Assembly (NCBI RefSeq): GCF_014192215.1
Contig: NZ_JACHXP010000010.1
Coordinates: forward strand, 83,168 to 147,167
Source: Halomonas cerina
GTDB taxonomy: Bacteria > Pseudomonadota > Gammaproteobacteria > Pseudomonadales > Halomonadaceae
Length of the DNA: 64,000 nt
Reading direction: 5' to 3'
Shown: in pieces, positions 49,636-60,962 of the stretch
Layout: each line of letters begins with the position of its first letter
How positions within the stretch are numbered: position 1 is the stretch's first letter
Translations under genes and position numbers: made by a program
Notes under the pieces: generated by a model
The model's database searches: none
Seen by the model: only the letters and a program-made list of their open reading frames with translations
What the model was told of the DNA's origin: nothing

Positions 49636-50042
49636 CAGGCGCCGCTCCGCTGGGCGGCAACGGCCACCTGCTCGACATCGGCCTCGCGCAGGCGATCCAT
49701 CACCTCGATCAGCACGCCGGTCGTGGCCTCGCGGTCGGCTTGGATCACCACCGAGCCGTCGTCGCTGACCAGGCCGGCCACCCTGGGGCCCACCCGGTGC
49801 AGATCCACCGGCTCGCCGTCTACCCAGACCGCCCCTTCCGGGGTGATCGCCACCAGCACCTGGACGTCCGGACGTGGGGTCGCCGCGCTGGACTCTGGTC
49901 GCTCGATCTCCACCCCGCTCTCCTTGATGAAGCTGGTGGTGACGATGAAGAAGATCAGCATGATGAAGACCACATCCAGCATCGGGGTCAGGTTGACCTC
50001 GCTGGCTTCCTCGCCGGCGATGGCCAGTCGGCGTCTACGCAT
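49635..50042 (-). CDS. exbD: biopolymer transport protein ExbD
   Basis: This ExbD/TolR-family protein is 135 residues with one transmembrane helix (NLTPMLDVVFIMLIFFIVTT), where the Asp of LTPMLDVVFI is the proton-handling residue, and a periplasmic domain (VLVAITPEGAVWVDGEPVDL, DGSVVIQADREATTGVLIEV). It overlaps exbB by eight bases and tonB by one. Confidence 0.93.
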   Translation of the reverse strand: MRRRRLAIAGEEASEVNLTPMLDVVFIMLIFFIVTTSFIKESGVEIERPESSAATPRPDVQVLVAITPEGAVWVDGEPVDLHRVGPRVAGLVSDDGSVVIQADREATTGVLIEVMDRLREADVEQVAVAAQRSGA

Positions 50043-50571
50043 GGGCGTCCTCCGCGGCGCGGGCCAGGCGGTCGTGCAGCCGCTGGTCCTCGCGCCGGAT
50101 GATGTGTTCGAGACGAGTGATGAACAAAAGCCCCACCACCGAGACCGCCATGCCGCTCAGCGTCGGCAGGGTGGCCCGGGCCACGCCGTCGGCCATGGCC
50201 CGGGCCTGGTTGACCTCGTTGACGGCCAGGCTGTCGAACACCGTGATCATGCCGGTGACGGTGCCCAACAGGCCCAGCAGCGGGCAGATCACCACCAGCA
50301 GCTTCAGCCAGGGCAGCGGACCGCGCAGCCGGGCGATCAACTCCCGGGTCCAGACCTCGCGCAGGGTCAGGGCGCTCCAGCTGGCGTGGTCGGCTCGCGC
50401 CACCCAGCGCTCCACCAGGGCCCGGCGCGCCGGGCGGTAATGGAGGCGGAAGAACCACCAGCGCTCGAGTGCCAGCGAGAACAGCAGCACGGCCACGCCG
50501 ACGATGACCACCAGGACGGGGCCACCGGCCTCGACCAGCCACGCCAGGGGCTCAAGCCAGGGCATCGGCAT
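50035..50571 (-). CDS. exbB: short ExbB-type proton-channel protein
   Basis: This 178-residue MotA/TolQ/ExbB-domain protein has three transmembrane helices, including LLGLLGTVTGMITVFDSLAV and LPTLSGMAVSVVGLLFIT. Its size fits ExbB2 of the Vibrio-type TonB2 system. It overlaps exbD by eight bases and the upstream long ExbB by 20 bases. A second in-frame Met two codons in is an alternative start. Confidence 0.92.
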   Translation of the reverse strand: MPMPWLEPLAWLVEAGGPVLVVIVGVAVLLFSLALERWWFFRLHYRPARRALVERWVARADHASWSALTLREVWTRELIARLRGPLPWLKLLVVICPLLGLLGTVTGMITVFDSLAVNEVNQARAMADGVARATLPTLSGMAVSVVGLLFITRLEHIIRREDQRLHDRLARAAEDAHA

Positions 50572-51943
50572 GGCGCGGCGCCGCGGTCGGAGAGCCGGCG
50601 CGTCCGGTCTCCAGGGTGTCGGCGAGCACGGCGCTGGCCCGGCCCTCCAGGGTGCCGATCAGCGCGCGACTGCGGCTGGACAGCGCCGTGTGGGCGAACA
50701 GCAGCGGCACGGCGGTGATCAGGCCGAGCACCGTGGTGACCAGCGCCTGGCTGATGCCGCCGGCCATCAGCTGGGGGTCGCCGGTGCCGAACACGGTGAT
50801 CGACTGGAAGGTCACGATCATGCCGGTGACGGTGCCCAGCAGGCCCAGCAGCGGCGCCACCGCGGCAAGCATCTTGACCAGGCCCTGGCCTCGCTCGAGA
50901 CGCGGCTGCTCGGCGAGCAGCGCCTCGTCGAGGCGGGCCTCCAGGGCCTCGGTGGCTTGCCCGGTGCCGAGAGCCTGGAAACGCTGCAGTGCCCGGCCCA
51001 GGGGGTTGTCGTCACGCAGCCGCTCGAGATTGCCCAGCTGGCGGCGCAGGGTCACGGTGACCCGCAGCAGGTAAAGATACTGGCCGAGCGCCACCAGCAG
51101 GCCGCCGAGGCCCAGTGCCACGACCACATAGCCTACGACGCCACCCTGCCGGAAGCGCTCCCAGAGGGTCGGTTGTTGCGCCAGGGCCTCGAGGACCCGG
51201 CCATCGGCGGGATCGAAGGACACCACTTCGCCTGCGCCGGCCTGGAAGGCCTGCAGGCGTTCGGCCACGCCGGCCGGCGTATGCGGCAGCACCGCCAGGC
51301 GGCCGTCCTCGCCGGTGCGCTCTAGCAGTTGGCCGTCGCTGGCCGCCAGCAGGTCACCGAGGCGGATCACGGCGCGCTCGGCCACCTCGCCGTCGGCCCC
51401 GGCCACCGGCGCCTGGACAGAGACCACGCGGGCGGTCTCGGCGGTCAGGCCCATCAGGCTGTCGGCCAGGGTGGCGAGCTGCTCGTCGCGCAGGATGTCG
51501 TCGGCGTCCAGGCGCGGGGGCAGTCGGGCCTCGGCGCCCAGGGTCAGCCAGCTGGCGCTCAAGTCATCGCGCAGCTCACCGCTGACGCCGGCCACCTCTT
51601 CGAAGACCGCCTCGAGGTCGCCGCCCTGCTCTTGGCGGCGGGCTTCGAGGGCCTCGAGCTCGGCGGTTTGGGCCTGCTGCTGGCCGTCCAGGGCCTCACG
51701 ACGCTCCCGGACCTCGGCCAACTCGGCACGGGCCTGTTCGAGGGCGGCATCGAGGGCTCGCTCGTTATCGACCAGTTCGACCAGCCGCGCCCGGTCTCGA
51801 GCTTCGGCGGCCTCGCGTTCGGCGAGCAGGGTCTCGAGGGGGGCGTCCGGTGCCTCGGCGCCCTCCTGAGCCGGGGCCAGCAGCGGCGTCCCCGCCAGCA
51901 GCAGGCCGGCCAGCGCGGCGTGCAGGGTAAGGTTCCGGATCAT
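50552..51943 (-). CDS. long ExbB-like protein, TtpC type
   Basis: This 463-residue protein has a signal peptide (LTLHAALAGLLLAGTPLLAPA), a long periplasmic coiled-coil region (about 30-120: ERDRARLVELVDNERALDAA-like, LEQARAELAEVRERREAL), a globular segment, and a C-terminal MotA/TolQ/ExbB channel domain (VVGYVVVALGLGGLLVALGQ, PLLGLLGTVTGMIVTFQSIT, SQALVTTVLGLITAVPLLFA). This architecture is that of TtpC, the extra component of Vibrio TonB2 systems. GGGAGGA precedes the start at 51943. Confidence 0.9.
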   Translation of the reverse strand: MIRNLTLHAALAGLLLAGTPLLAPAQEGAEAPDAPLETLLAEREAAEARDRARLVELVDNERALDAALEQARAELAEVRERREALDGQQQAQTAELEALEARRQEQGGDLEAVFEEVAGVSGELRDDLSASWLTLGAEARLPPRLDADDILRDEQLATLADSLMGLTAETARVVSVQAPVAGADGEVAERAVIRLGDLLAASDGQLLERTGEDGRLAVLPHTPAGVAERLQAFQAGAGEVVSFDPADGRVLEALAQQPTLWERFRQGGVVGYVVVALGLGGLLVALGQYLYLLRVTVTLRRQLGNLERLRDDNPLGRALQRFQALGTGQATEALEARLDEALLAEQPRLERGQGLVKMLAAVAPLLGLLGTVTGMIVTFQSITVFGTGDPQLMAGGISQALVTTVLGLITAVPLLFAHTALSSRSRALIGTLEGRASAVLADTLETGRAGSPTAAPRHADALA

Positions 51944-52713
51944 CAGGCGTCCTCCCCAGATGTCGAAACGGGCTGCGAGACGGGCAGATCCAGCAGGGCC
52001 GGGGCGCGCTGCTCCCGGGCGATGGCCAGGCCCTTGCGGACCTCGGCCAGGGCGGTCTCGTCCAGGGGGCGCCACTCGCCGGGCTTTGCCTGCCAGAAGC
52101 CGCCCTGACGGCCATCGGGGGTCAGGTAGTACCAACCCACCCGGCCCAGGCGCAGGAAGTCCACCTCCCGCGGGGTGTCACCGGGCAGCTCGCCGCGCCA
52201 AGTATCGATCTCGCGGCCATAATCGAGCTCGGCACGCCAGGCGGCCAGCACCCGCTCGAGCTTATCGGCGATGTCGAGCTCGGGGTCGGCCAGCAGGGTC
52301 TCGAGGCTTTCCACCCGGGCCAGGCGCTCGTCGCGCAGGAAGGGCATGTCGCCTTCCACCCAGGTGCGCAGGCGCTCGACCATGCCGCGCATCAGCCCCG
52401 GCAGGGCCTCGCGGGTCTGGGACAGGGTATCGAGGGCCTCACGGCGGGAGGTCAATGTCGCGGCCTGGCGCTCGACCAGGGGCGTCAACTCGGCGTTGTA
52501 GCGCTTCAGGCGCCGGGTCTCTTCCCGGGCCTGGCGCAGGGCCTGGAGCTTGTCGCGCACCGCTTCGTCGGCACCGTCGATGCGCGCCTGCAGTTCGGCC
52601 TGGGTGCGCTGGGCATCGCTCGTCTCCTGCACCAGTTCGTCGGCGAAGGCCGGCACCATCACCAGCAGCCAGAGCATGGCGCCGCACAGAAGGCTCCTTG
52701 GAAGTATGTCCAC
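51943..52713 (-). CDS. DUF3450 periplasmic protein, first gene of the TonB2-type operon
   Basis: This 256-residue protein has a signal peptide (LPRSLLCGAMLWLLVMVPAFA), then a long coiled coil (about 25-110: AQRTQAELQARIDGADEAVR, LQALRQAREETRRLKRYNAE) and a folded part (FLRLGRVGWYYLTPDGRQGG). DUF3450 proteins regularly precede ttpC-exbB-exbD-tonB. GTG at 52713 was chosen because AGGGAG precedes it by seven bases and it yields a proper signal peptide; a longer ATG frame runs through the Fur box. Its stop shares one base with the next gene. Confidence 0.85.
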   Translation of the reverse strand: MDILPRSLLCGAMLWLLVMVPAFADELVQETSDAQRTQAELQARIDGADEAVRDKLQALRQAREETRRLKRYNAELTPLVERQAATLTSRREALDTLSQTREALPGLMRGMVERLRTWVEGDMPFLRDERLARVESLETLLADPELDIADKLERVLAAWRAELDYGREIDTWRGELPGDTPREVDFLRLGRVGWYYLTPDGRQGGFWQAKPGEWRPLDETALAEVRKGLAIAREQRAPALLDLPVSQPVSTSGEDA

Positions 52714-52797
52714 TGACGGACTCCCTTGATGTTCGATCTCGATAAGCGCCGCCGCAACGTTCGGCCACGTCGGCAAACGACCAGACAATGCCATTGA

Positions 52798-52812
52798 TGA
52801 TAACAATTATCA
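52798..52812 (-). promoter_or_regulatory. Fur box of the TonB2-type operon
   Basis: TGATAACAATTATCA matches the 7-1-7 Fur consensus TGATAATnATTATCA at 13 of 14 defined positions. It lies about 85 bases upstream of the DUF3450 start in a short AT-rich patch, so the operon is expected to be derepressed under iron limitation. Confidence 0.85.
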
Positions 52813-52876
52813 ATCATGGCAGGCGGCGAGGCTTGCCGACAGATCAGCCCCGAGCGATGGAAGCCTTGATCAGGGT

Positions 52877-52895
52877 GGGCCCTAACATTGGGCCC
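52877..52895 (-). terminator. hairpin after the siderophore receptor gene
   Basis: A GGGCCC/GGGCCC palindrome with a seven-base loop lies 10 bases after the receptor stop (minus strand). It is short and lacks a U-tract, so it is a weak call. Confidence 0.4.
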
Positions 52896-52904
52896 AGCGA
52901 CGAC

Positions 52905-55091
52905 TCAGTAGTACCAGGTCAGGTTGGCCATGACGTGGCGCGGCGCACCGTGGAAGGCCTGGTCCCACTTCAGGCTGGTCAAGTACTTCTCGTCGGTGAC
53001 GTTGTTGACGTTCAGCGAACCGGTCAGGGATTCGCTGAAGTCGTAGCTCGCCATCAGGTCGACCAGCGCGTAGGCGTCCTGGCGGGTCTTGCCATCGGCG
53101 AAGTCACGCTTGCGCTCGATATCGTCCTGCCAGCGCAGCCGGGCCCCGACCTTGAGCCGATCCATGGCAACCGGGCGGTAGCTGGTGGTCGCCCGCATCA
53201 GGTGGCGAGGGATATAGGTGTTGGTGGCCTCGCCCTCGGCGTCCTCAATCTCCAGGTAGGTGTAACCGACGCTGGCCTGCCAGCCGGTGGCCAGCTCGCC
53301 GGCGAGTGTGACCTCCACGCCCTCGCTGGTGATGCCGTCGACGCCTTTGTGTACCTGCTGGGTACCGATCATCTCCCCCGTCGGCTCGGCGACGTTGTTC
53401 TGTTCGATGCGGAACAGGGCCAGGGCCGCATCGGCGCCGCCGTCGAAGACATCGGCCTTGAGGCCGACCTCGTAGCTCTCGCCCTCGATGGGGTCGAGGT
53501 AGTCACCGTTGCTGTCGATCTCGGTCTGCGGATTGAAGATCTCGGTATAGCTGGCGTAAAGAGAGGCCTGGTCGGTGACGTCGAAGATCAGGCCGGCATA
53601 AGGCGTCAGCTCCTCGTCGACGTCGGTATCCTGGGCGCTGGCGTACTGCTCGCCCACGGTGTCCAGCCAGCTCAGGCGGGCGCCGACCACGGCGGTCCAG
53701 CGATCGGCCAGGTCCAGCTTGCCGGCACTGTAGAGGCTGCGCTCCCGGATGGTGGCATCGCCCACGGTGGTGGGGAACGCCGCCCAGGAATCGGGCTCGG
53801 GATAGCGGCCACCCCACTCCTCGAGCGGCGGCAGGCCCTCGGTCAGCGCCGTGGTGGGGTAACGCGATTCCTGCTGGTTGCGGCTCTCGCTCCAGTCCGT
53901 GCCCAGCACCAGCTGATGGGTGCGTCCGAAGGCCTGGACGACGCCCTTGGCATGCAGGTCGGCGGCCCACTGCTCGAGGTGGCGGTCGTACTGGCTGATG
54001 AACAGCTGGCTGCTGTCGACGGTACCCGTGGCAGCATCCGGCACGCCCCAGATATAGAGCAGCTGAGTATCGGACACCATGTCCAGATAGTTCACCGTAC
54101 CCTTGACCGACCAGTCGTCGGAGAACCGCTGGGTCAACTCGACGAAGCTGCGCTGAGTCTCCACGTCCCAGAAGGACCAGTCGGGCGCGGAGGTGGTGGA
54201 AACGTCATAGTCGGTAGGGACGCCAGCCGAATCGTAGAGGGGCAGCGAGCCCCACATGTTGCCGTCGGTATCGTTGCGCTGCCAGGTGTGGCCCAGGGCC
54301 AGCTGGGTGCTGTCGGTCAGGTCGGCCTCCAGCACGCCGTAGAGCACGCCCCGCTCCCGATGCAGCCGATCCAGGTAGGAATCGGTATCCAGCCCCGCGG
54401 CCACTAGGCGGCCACGCACCCGCCCCTCGTCGTCGAGGGGACCGGAGACATCCAGTTCCAGGCGGCGATGGTCATCGCTGCCTAGGGTGCCCGTGACGGA
54501 CGCCTGAGGCATCTCGGTCGGCCGCTTGCGGATGAAGTTGACGGTGGCCGCCGGATTGCCCGATCCGGACATCAGGCCGGTGGCGCCTCGCACCACCTCG
54601 ACACGGTCGTAGACGGCCGTGTCGACATCGCCATGGACGTTGTTGTAGGGCATCGGCACGCGCAGGCCGTCGATCTGCAGGTTGGAGATCTCGAAGCCTC
54701 GCGAGGTGAAGTAGGTCCGATCGGTTTCCAACCGTTCCACCGTCACGCCCGGGGTGGTCTCTAGAACATCGTTGATCGTATGGAGGTTGAAGTCCTCGAT
54801 CTGGGCTTGGGTGACCACCGAGACGGATTGCGGGGTCTCGCGAGGCGTCAGGTCGAGCTTGGTCGCGGTGCTGGTACGCGAGACCCGATAGTCGTCGGAC
54901 CCCTCGGTGACGATCGACAGTGCCTCGGCCTCGACGGTCACCGTCTCGAGCTCCTCGGCGGACGCATTCTCCTGAGCCAGCAGGGCGGGCGACATCAGCA
55001 CGAAGGCGCCGGCGGTAGCCAGGCCGAGGGCCCGGCGTACGGCCAGGGCAAGCGGGTCGACCCCGAAGGGGCGGGAAGCGGGATGGGACAT
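52905..55091 (-). CDS. TonB-dependent siderophore receptor (FhuE/FpvA-like)
   Basis: This outer-membrane receptor imports ferric siderophores using TonB energy. The 728 residues include a signal sequence (ALGLATAGAFVLMSPALLAQ), a TonB-box-like region (ELETVTVEAEAL), the plug domain (TPRETPQSVSVVTQAQIEDF, TTPGVTVERLETDRTYFTSR, DRVEVVRGATGLMSGSGNPA) and a 22-strand barrel ending HVMANLTWYY with the C-terminal aromatic. The plug motifs GFEISNLQIDGLRVP and GSGNPAATVNFIRKRP are typical of FhuE/FpvA/FoxA-type hydroxamate receptors. A Fur box lies upstream. Confidence 0.9.
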   Translation of the reverse strand: MSHPASRPFGVDPLALAVRRALGLATAGAFVLMSPALLAQENASAEELETVTVEAEALSIVTEGSDDYRVSRTSTATKLDLTPRETPQSVSVVTQAQIEDFNLHTINDVLETTPGVTVERLETDRTYFTSRGFEISNLQIDGLRVPMPYNNVHGDVDTAVYDRVEVVRGATGLMSGSGNPAATVNFIRKRPTEMPQASVTGTLGSDDHRRLELDVSGPLDDEGRVRGRLVAAGLDTDSYLDRLHRERGVLYGVLEADLTDSTQLALGHTWQRNDTDGNMWGSLPLYDSAGVPTDYDVSTTSAPDWSFWDVETQRSFVELTQRFSDDWSVKGTVNYLDMVSDTQLLYIWGVPDAATGTVDSSQLFISQYDRHLEQWAADLHAKGVVQAFGRTHQLVLGTDWSESRNQQESRYPTTALTEGLPPLEEWGGRYPEPDSWAAFPTTVGDATIRERSLYSAGKLDLADRWTAVVGARLSWLDTVGEQYASAQDTDVDEELTPYAGLIFDVTDQASLYASYTEIFNPQTEIDSNGDYLDPIEGESYEVGLKADVFDGGADAALALFRIEQNNVAEPTGEMIGTQQVHKGVDGITSEGVEVTLAGELATGWQASVGYTYLEIEDAEGEATNTYIPRHLMRATTSYRPVAMDRLKVGARLRWQDDIERKRDFADGKTRQDAYALVDLMASYDFSESLTGSLNVNNVTDEKYLTSLKWDQAFHGAPRHVMANLTWYY

Positions 55092-55132
55092 GGGTGAGCG
55101 AGCCTTCAGTTCTCATGCAACGGGAACGCGCA

Positions 55133-55151
55133 TGATAATGACTCCCATTAA
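55133..55151 (-). promoter_or_regulatory. Fur box of the siderophore receptor
   Basis: TGATAATGACTCCCATTAA, 42 bases upstream of the receptor start, resembles the GATAATGATTCTCATTA-type Fur site. It sits at a promoter-overlapping distance. Confidence 0.75.
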
Positions 55152-55157
55152 TCTAAA

Positions 55158-55184
55158 CAAGCAAGAATGCTTCGCGTTTGCTTG
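55158..55184. repeat. dyad CAAGCAA...TTGCTTG near the receptor promoter
   Basis: Seven-base inverted arms (55158-55164, 55178-55184) flank a 13-base spacer, just upstream of the Fur box. It could be an activator site (for example of an AraC-type siderophore regulator), but none is encoded here. Confidence 0.35.
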
Positions 55185-55238
55185 AGATCAACGAGCCCTC
55201 ACTCACCAGGAGGTTCAGAGATGGCGGACGAAGACCAC

Positions 55239-55262
55239 ACCGGCGGCCCTAGGGCCGCCGGT
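55239..55262 (-). terminator. hairpin after the ABC exporter gene
   Basis: Perfect 11-bp arms ACCGGCGGCCC/GGGCCGCCGGT around TA lie about 30 bases beyond the exporter stop on the minus strand. Confidence 0.55.
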
Positions 55263-55292
55263 CGAGGAAGGGATGGGGAAAGAAAACAAATC

Positions 55293-57095
<1,803 letters not shown>

Positions 57096-57163
57096 CGGGA
57101 CTTTCCTTGTGAACGAAGGCCCAAGCCTACGCCATGCCGGGCGCCGGACCAACCGATAACATT

Positions 57164-57183
57164 GATAAGAATTCTCGTTTATC
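57164..57183. promoter_or_regulatory. Fur box in the ABC-exporter/fhuC divergent region
   Basis: GATAAGAATTCTCGTTTATC is an inverted-repeat Fur-like site in the 147-base intergenic region. A further upstream GATAAC half lies at about 57155. It could control both directions. Confidence 0.75.
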
Positions 57184-57242
57184 TTACGCTTTGGCGCGCG
57201 ATGAGCCGCCCTTCGGCGGCAACCCGGTAGCGGAGCCCTCCC

Positions 57243-58010
57243 ATGATCGAAACGCGCGCCGCCTCCTTCGAGGTCAACGGCCAATGCCTACTGCATCCTC
57301 TCGACCTCGCCTTCGAGGAGGGTCGAGTCCATGGCCTGATCGGCCACAACGGCTCGGGCAAGTCGACCCTGCTCAAGCTGCTGGCCCGCCAGCAGCCGGC
57401 CAGCCGGGGGGAGCTGCACCTGGACGGCAAGCCGCTGACGGCCTGGGGTCACCGTGAGTTCGCCCGCCAGGTGGCCTACCTGCCCCAGCATCTGCCCGCC
57501 GCCGAGGCTCTCACCGGCCGCGAGCTGGTGGGCTTCGGCCGCTACCCCTGGCATGGTCTGCTGGGCCGCCACGGCCGCGAGGACGAGGCGGCCATCGACC
57601 GCGCCCTCGCACTGACCCACACCGAATCCTTCGCCGATCGCCAGGTGGACACCCTTTCCGGCGGCGAGCGCCAGCGGGTCTGGCTGGCCATGCTGCTGGC
57701 CCAGGGCAGCCGCTTTCTGCTGCTCGACGAGCCCCTGGCCGCCCTGGACATCGCCCACCAGGTGGAAGTGCTGGCCCTGACCCGCCGCCTGTGCCGCGAG
57801 CTGGGCCTCGGTGTGGTCATCGTGCTCCACGACATCAACATGGCCGCCCGCTACTGCGACCGCCTGGTGGCGCTGCATGGCGGCCGCCTGCTGGCCCAGG
57901 GCACGCCGGCGGAGATGATGAACGGCGATACCCTCAAGGCCATCTATGGCATCCCCATGCACGTCATGGCCCACCCCAGCGGCGAGCATCGCGTCGCCAT
58001 CGCCCACTAG
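57243..58010 (+). CDS. fhuC: ferrichrome-type ABC importer ATPase FhuC
   Basis: This cytoplasmic ATPase powers hydroxamate-siderophore import. The 255 residues have Walker A GLIGHNGSGKSTLLKLL, RQVAYLPQHLP, the diagnostic GRYPWHGLLGRHG, signature LSGGERQRVWLAMLLAQ, Walker B LLLDEPLAALD and HDINMAARYCDRLVALHGG, closely matching FhuC. It is followed by fhuD (15-base gap) and fhuB. Confidence 0.95.
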   Translation: MIETRAASFEVNGQCLLHPLDLAFEEGRVHGLIGHNGSGKSTLLKLLARQQPASRGELHLDGKPLTAWGHREFARQVAYLPQHLPAAEALTGRELVGFGRYPWHGLLGRHGREDEAAIDRALALTHTESFADRQVDTLSGGERQRVWLAMLLAQGSRFLLLDEPLAALDIAHQVEVLALTRRLCRELGLGVVIVLHDINMAARYCDRLVALHGGRLLAQGTPAEMMNGDTLKAIYGIPMHVMAHPSGEHRVAIAH

Positions 58011-58025
58011 TCCCCGGAGTCGCCC

Positions 58026-58898
58026 GTGTTCCGCCCTCGACGCGTCCTGCCATGGCTCGCCGGTCTGCTCGCCGCGCTGGTCGCCACCGCGGCCCCGGCC
58101 GAGACGCCTCGGCTGGCCACCCTCGACTGGACCCTGGCCGAGACCCTGGTGGCCCTGGAGGCGCCGCCCCGCGCCGTGGCCCAGATCGAGGCCTACCACG
58201 CCTGGGTGAATGCGCCTCGCCTGCCCGAGACCACGATCGACCTGGGGCTTCGCAGCCAGCCCAACCTGGAACTGCTGGCAAGCCTGGATCCCGACCGCAT
58301 CCTGATCTCGCCGATGTTCGCCAACCTTACCCCGCGTCTCGAGCGCATCGCCCCGGTAGAGACCCTGCCGCTCTATAGCCCCGGGCGCGATACCTGGACG
58401 GAGATGCGCGAGCTGACACTGTCGGTCGGCGAACTCGTGGACCGTCCCGAGGCGGCGACGCGGTTGATCGAGGCCACCGAGGCCCGGCTCGAGACCCTTA
58501 AGGCACGACTGGACGGCACCACGCCCCCGCCGCTGCTGATGGTGCAATTTATGGATAGCCGCCATGTGCGGGTGTTCGGCGACAACGGCCTCTTTCAGGC
58601 GGTGCTCGACCGCCTGGACCTGGACAACGCCTGGAACGGCCCCACCAACGCCTGGGGCTTCTCGCTGGTGGGCATCGAGGCACTGGCCGGCCTCGACGCC
58701 CGCCTGGTGGTGGTGGAGCCCTACCCCGCCGGCGTCCAGGAGACCCTGGCCGAGGGCGGCCTGTGGGGCCACCTGGTCGAGACAAGCCGTGGCACCCCGC
58801 TGATGCTGCCGCCGGTATGGAGCTTCGGTGCCCTGCCCTCGGCGGGGCGCTTCGCCGAATTGCTGGTGTCCGCCCTGGAGAGCGCCGATGCCGTCTGA
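58026..58898 (+). CDS. fhuD: periplasmic ferric-hydroxamate binding protein FhuD
   Basis: This protein delivers the ferric siderophore to FhuB. The 290-residue protein has a signal peptide ([19 protein letters not shown]) and the helical-backbone binding-protein fold ([37 protein letters not shown] [40 protein letters not shown]). The start is GTG with no strong ribosome site; no better codon lies upstream. The 3' end overlaps fhuB by 11 bases. Confidence 0.9.
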   Translation: MFRPRRVLPWLAGLLAALVATAAPAETPRLATLDWTLAETLVALEAPPRAVAQIEAYHAWVNAPRLPETTIDLGLRSQPNLELLASLDPDRILISPMFANLTPRLERIAPVETLPLYSPGRDTWTEMRELTLSVGELVDRPEAATRLIEATEARLETLKARLDGTTPPPLLMVQFMDSRHVRVFGDNGLFQAVLDRLDLDNAWNGPTNAWGFSLVGIEALAGLDARLVVVEPYPAGVQETLAEGGLWGHLVETSRGTPLMLPPVWSFGALPSAGRFAELLVSALESADAV

Positions 58899-60894
58899 TG
58901 CCCTCGTCCGCCCTCGCCGGCCCCGACCCCGTCTGACGCCGGGACGCGCCTGCCTCGTCCTGGGCCTGGCCGTGCTGACCCTGGCGCTGGTCGAGCTGGA
59001 CGCTCGTAGCGGGCTGGGCCCCGGTCTCGCGGCACTGATCGGCACGCCCGACGAGGCGACGGGGGCGCTGGTGCTGCACTTCGCCTGGTGGCCGCGCCTG
59101 GCCATGGCCCTGCTCGCCGGCGGCGGCCTGGCGCTGGCCGGCGTCCTGATGCAGCAGGTGCTGCGCAATCCGCTGGCCGCCCCCACCACGCTTGGGGTGG
59201 CCAGCGGCGCCAACCTGGCGTTGATGTCCGCCACCCTGCTGGCCCCCGGCCTGCTGGGCCTGGGGCGGGAATGGGTGGCCCTAGCCGGCGGCGGCGGCGC
59301 CATGGCGCTGGTCTTCGCCCTGGCCTGGCGACGCGGCCTGGCACCGGTGGTGGTGGTGCTCGGCGGCCTGGTGGTCAATCTCTACTTCGGCGCCCTGTCC
59401 ATGGTGTTGCTGCTGTTCCACCAGGAGGAGCTTAAGGGGCTGCTGATCTGGGGCGCCGGGTCGCTTTCCCAGAATGGCTGGCAGGACGCTGCCTTCCTGG
59501 CCCCGCGCCTGGCACTGGGCGCCCTGGCCGCGGCCTGGCTGCTGCGCCCCTTGGCGGTGCTGGAGCTCGACGAGGCCGGCGCCAAGAGTCTCGGCGTCTC
59601 GCTCAAGCACCTGCGCCTGGCCGGCCTGGGGCTGGCGGTCTTCCTCACCGGCTGCGTGGTCAGCGTAGTGGGGATCATCGGCTTCATCGGCCTGGCCGCC
59701 CCCAACATCGTGCGCCTGGCTGGCGCCCGCCGCCTGGGCGCACGGCTGGTCTGGTCGACGCTGCTCGGCGCGTTGTTGCTGGCCACCACCGACCTGTTGC
59801 TGCAGCGCTTCTCCGGGGCGCTGCCCACCCTGATTCCCACCGGGGCCACCACCGCGGCCCTGGGCGCGCCGCTGCTGCTGTGGCTGATCCCGCGGCTGCG
59901 CCTGGGCGGCGAGGCCCCGCCCCGGGAGGCCCGCGCCATCGGTACCCGCCACCCGGCGCCCGGGCGCCTGGCCATCTGGCTCGCCTTGTCACTCACCGGG
60001 CTCGCCGTGGTCGCGCTGCTGGCCGGCCAGACCGGGACCGGCTGGCACTGGGCCGCGCCGACCGACTGGGAGCTGCTGCAGTGGCGCCTACCCCGGACGC
60101 TGGCCGCGGCCGGCTGCGGGGTGATGCTGGCCATCGCCGGCACCCTGATTCAGCGGCTCACCGGCAACCCCATGGCCAGCCCCGAGCTACTGGGCATCAG
60201 CGGGGGCAGCGCCATCGCCCTGATGGGCGCGATCTTCCTGCTGCCCGCCCCCGACAACCTGACCCTGGTGGGCGCCGGCACCCTCGGCGCCCTGGTCACT
60301 CTGGCGGTACTGGTAGGGCTGAACCGCAAGAGTGGCTTCCAGCCGGAGCGGCTGCTGCTCACCGGCGTGGCCATCACGGCGCTGTTCGATGCGGTCAGGG
60401 CCGTCGTGTTGGCCGGTGGCGACCCCCGTGGCCAGCAGGTGATCGCCTGGCTCTCCGGCTCCACCTACTACGTCGACCTGCCCAGCGCCCTGACGGTCAC
60501 CGGGGCGGCCCTGCTGCTGGCCCTGGCCGCCGCACCGCTGTCCCGCTGGCTGGACATCCTGCCCCTGGGCGGCGCCACCGCTACCGCCCTGGGGCTGCCC
60601 CTGGCACGCTCGCGACTGGTTCTGCTGCTGCTGGTGGCTCTGCTCACCGCCGGCGCCACCCTGGTGGTCGGCCCGCTGTCCTTCGTCGGTCTGCTCGCCC
60701 CGCACCTGGCCCGGCTGCTCGGCTTCTCCCGGGCCGGCGCGCACCTGCTCGGCGCCGCCCTGACCGGGGCGCTGCTGATGGTGCTGGCCGACTGGCTGGG
60801 CCGCCAATGGCTGTTCCCCGAGGAGATCCCCGCCGGCCTGGTCGCCTCGCTGCTGGGCGGCGCCTACTTCATGTGGGGGTTACGGCGACTATGA
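58888..60894 (+). CDS. fhuB: ferric-hydroxamate permease FhuB (duplicated FecCD domains)
   Basis: This inner-membrane protein is 668 residues and has two tandem FecCD-type permease halves of about 320 residues with around 20 transmembrane helices. The first half has [20 protein letters not shown] and [17 protein letters not shown]; the second [20 protein letters not shown] and [16 protein letters not shown]. The fused two-domain layout is specific to FhuB. GGAG precedes the ATG at 58888. The 3' end (60835-60879) has a diverged second copy at 62855-62899. Confidence 0.95.
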   Translation: MPSDALVRPRRPRPRLTPGRACLVLGLAVLTLALVELDARSGLGPGLAALIGTPDEATGALVLHFAWWPRLAMALLAGGGLALAGVLMQQVLRNPLAAPTTLGVASGANLALMSATLLAPGLLGLGREWVALAGGGGAMALVFALAWRRGLAPVVVVLGGLVVNLYFGALSMVLLLFHQEELKGLLIWGAGSLSQNGWQDAAFLAPRLALGALAAAWLLRPLAVLELDEAGAKSLGVSLKHLRLAGLGLAVFLTGCVVSVVGIIGFIGLAAPNIVRLAGARRLGARLVWSTLLGALLLATTDLLLQRFSGALPTLIPTGATTAALGAPLLLWLIPRLRLGGEAPPREARAIGTRHPAPGRLAIWLALSLTGLAVVALLAGQTGTGWHWAAPTDWELLQWRLPRTLAAAGCGVMLAIAGTLIQRLTGNPMASPELLGISGGSAIALMGAIFLLPAPDNLTLVGAGTLGALVTLAVLVGLNRKSGFQPERLLLTGVAITALFDAVRAVVLAGGDPRGQQVIAWLSGSTYYVDLPSALTVTGAALLLALAAAPLSRWLDILPLGGATATALGLPLARSRLVLLLLVALLTAGATLVVGPLSFVGLLAPHLARLLGFSRAGAHLLGAALTGALLMVLADWLGRQWLFPEEIPAGLVASLLGGAYFMWGLRRL

Positions 60895-60962
60895 GTGATG
60901 CCCGGCCGAACGCTCACCACCCAGCGTTGCCACCCTCCCGCTGCTGCCATAGGATATCGACC

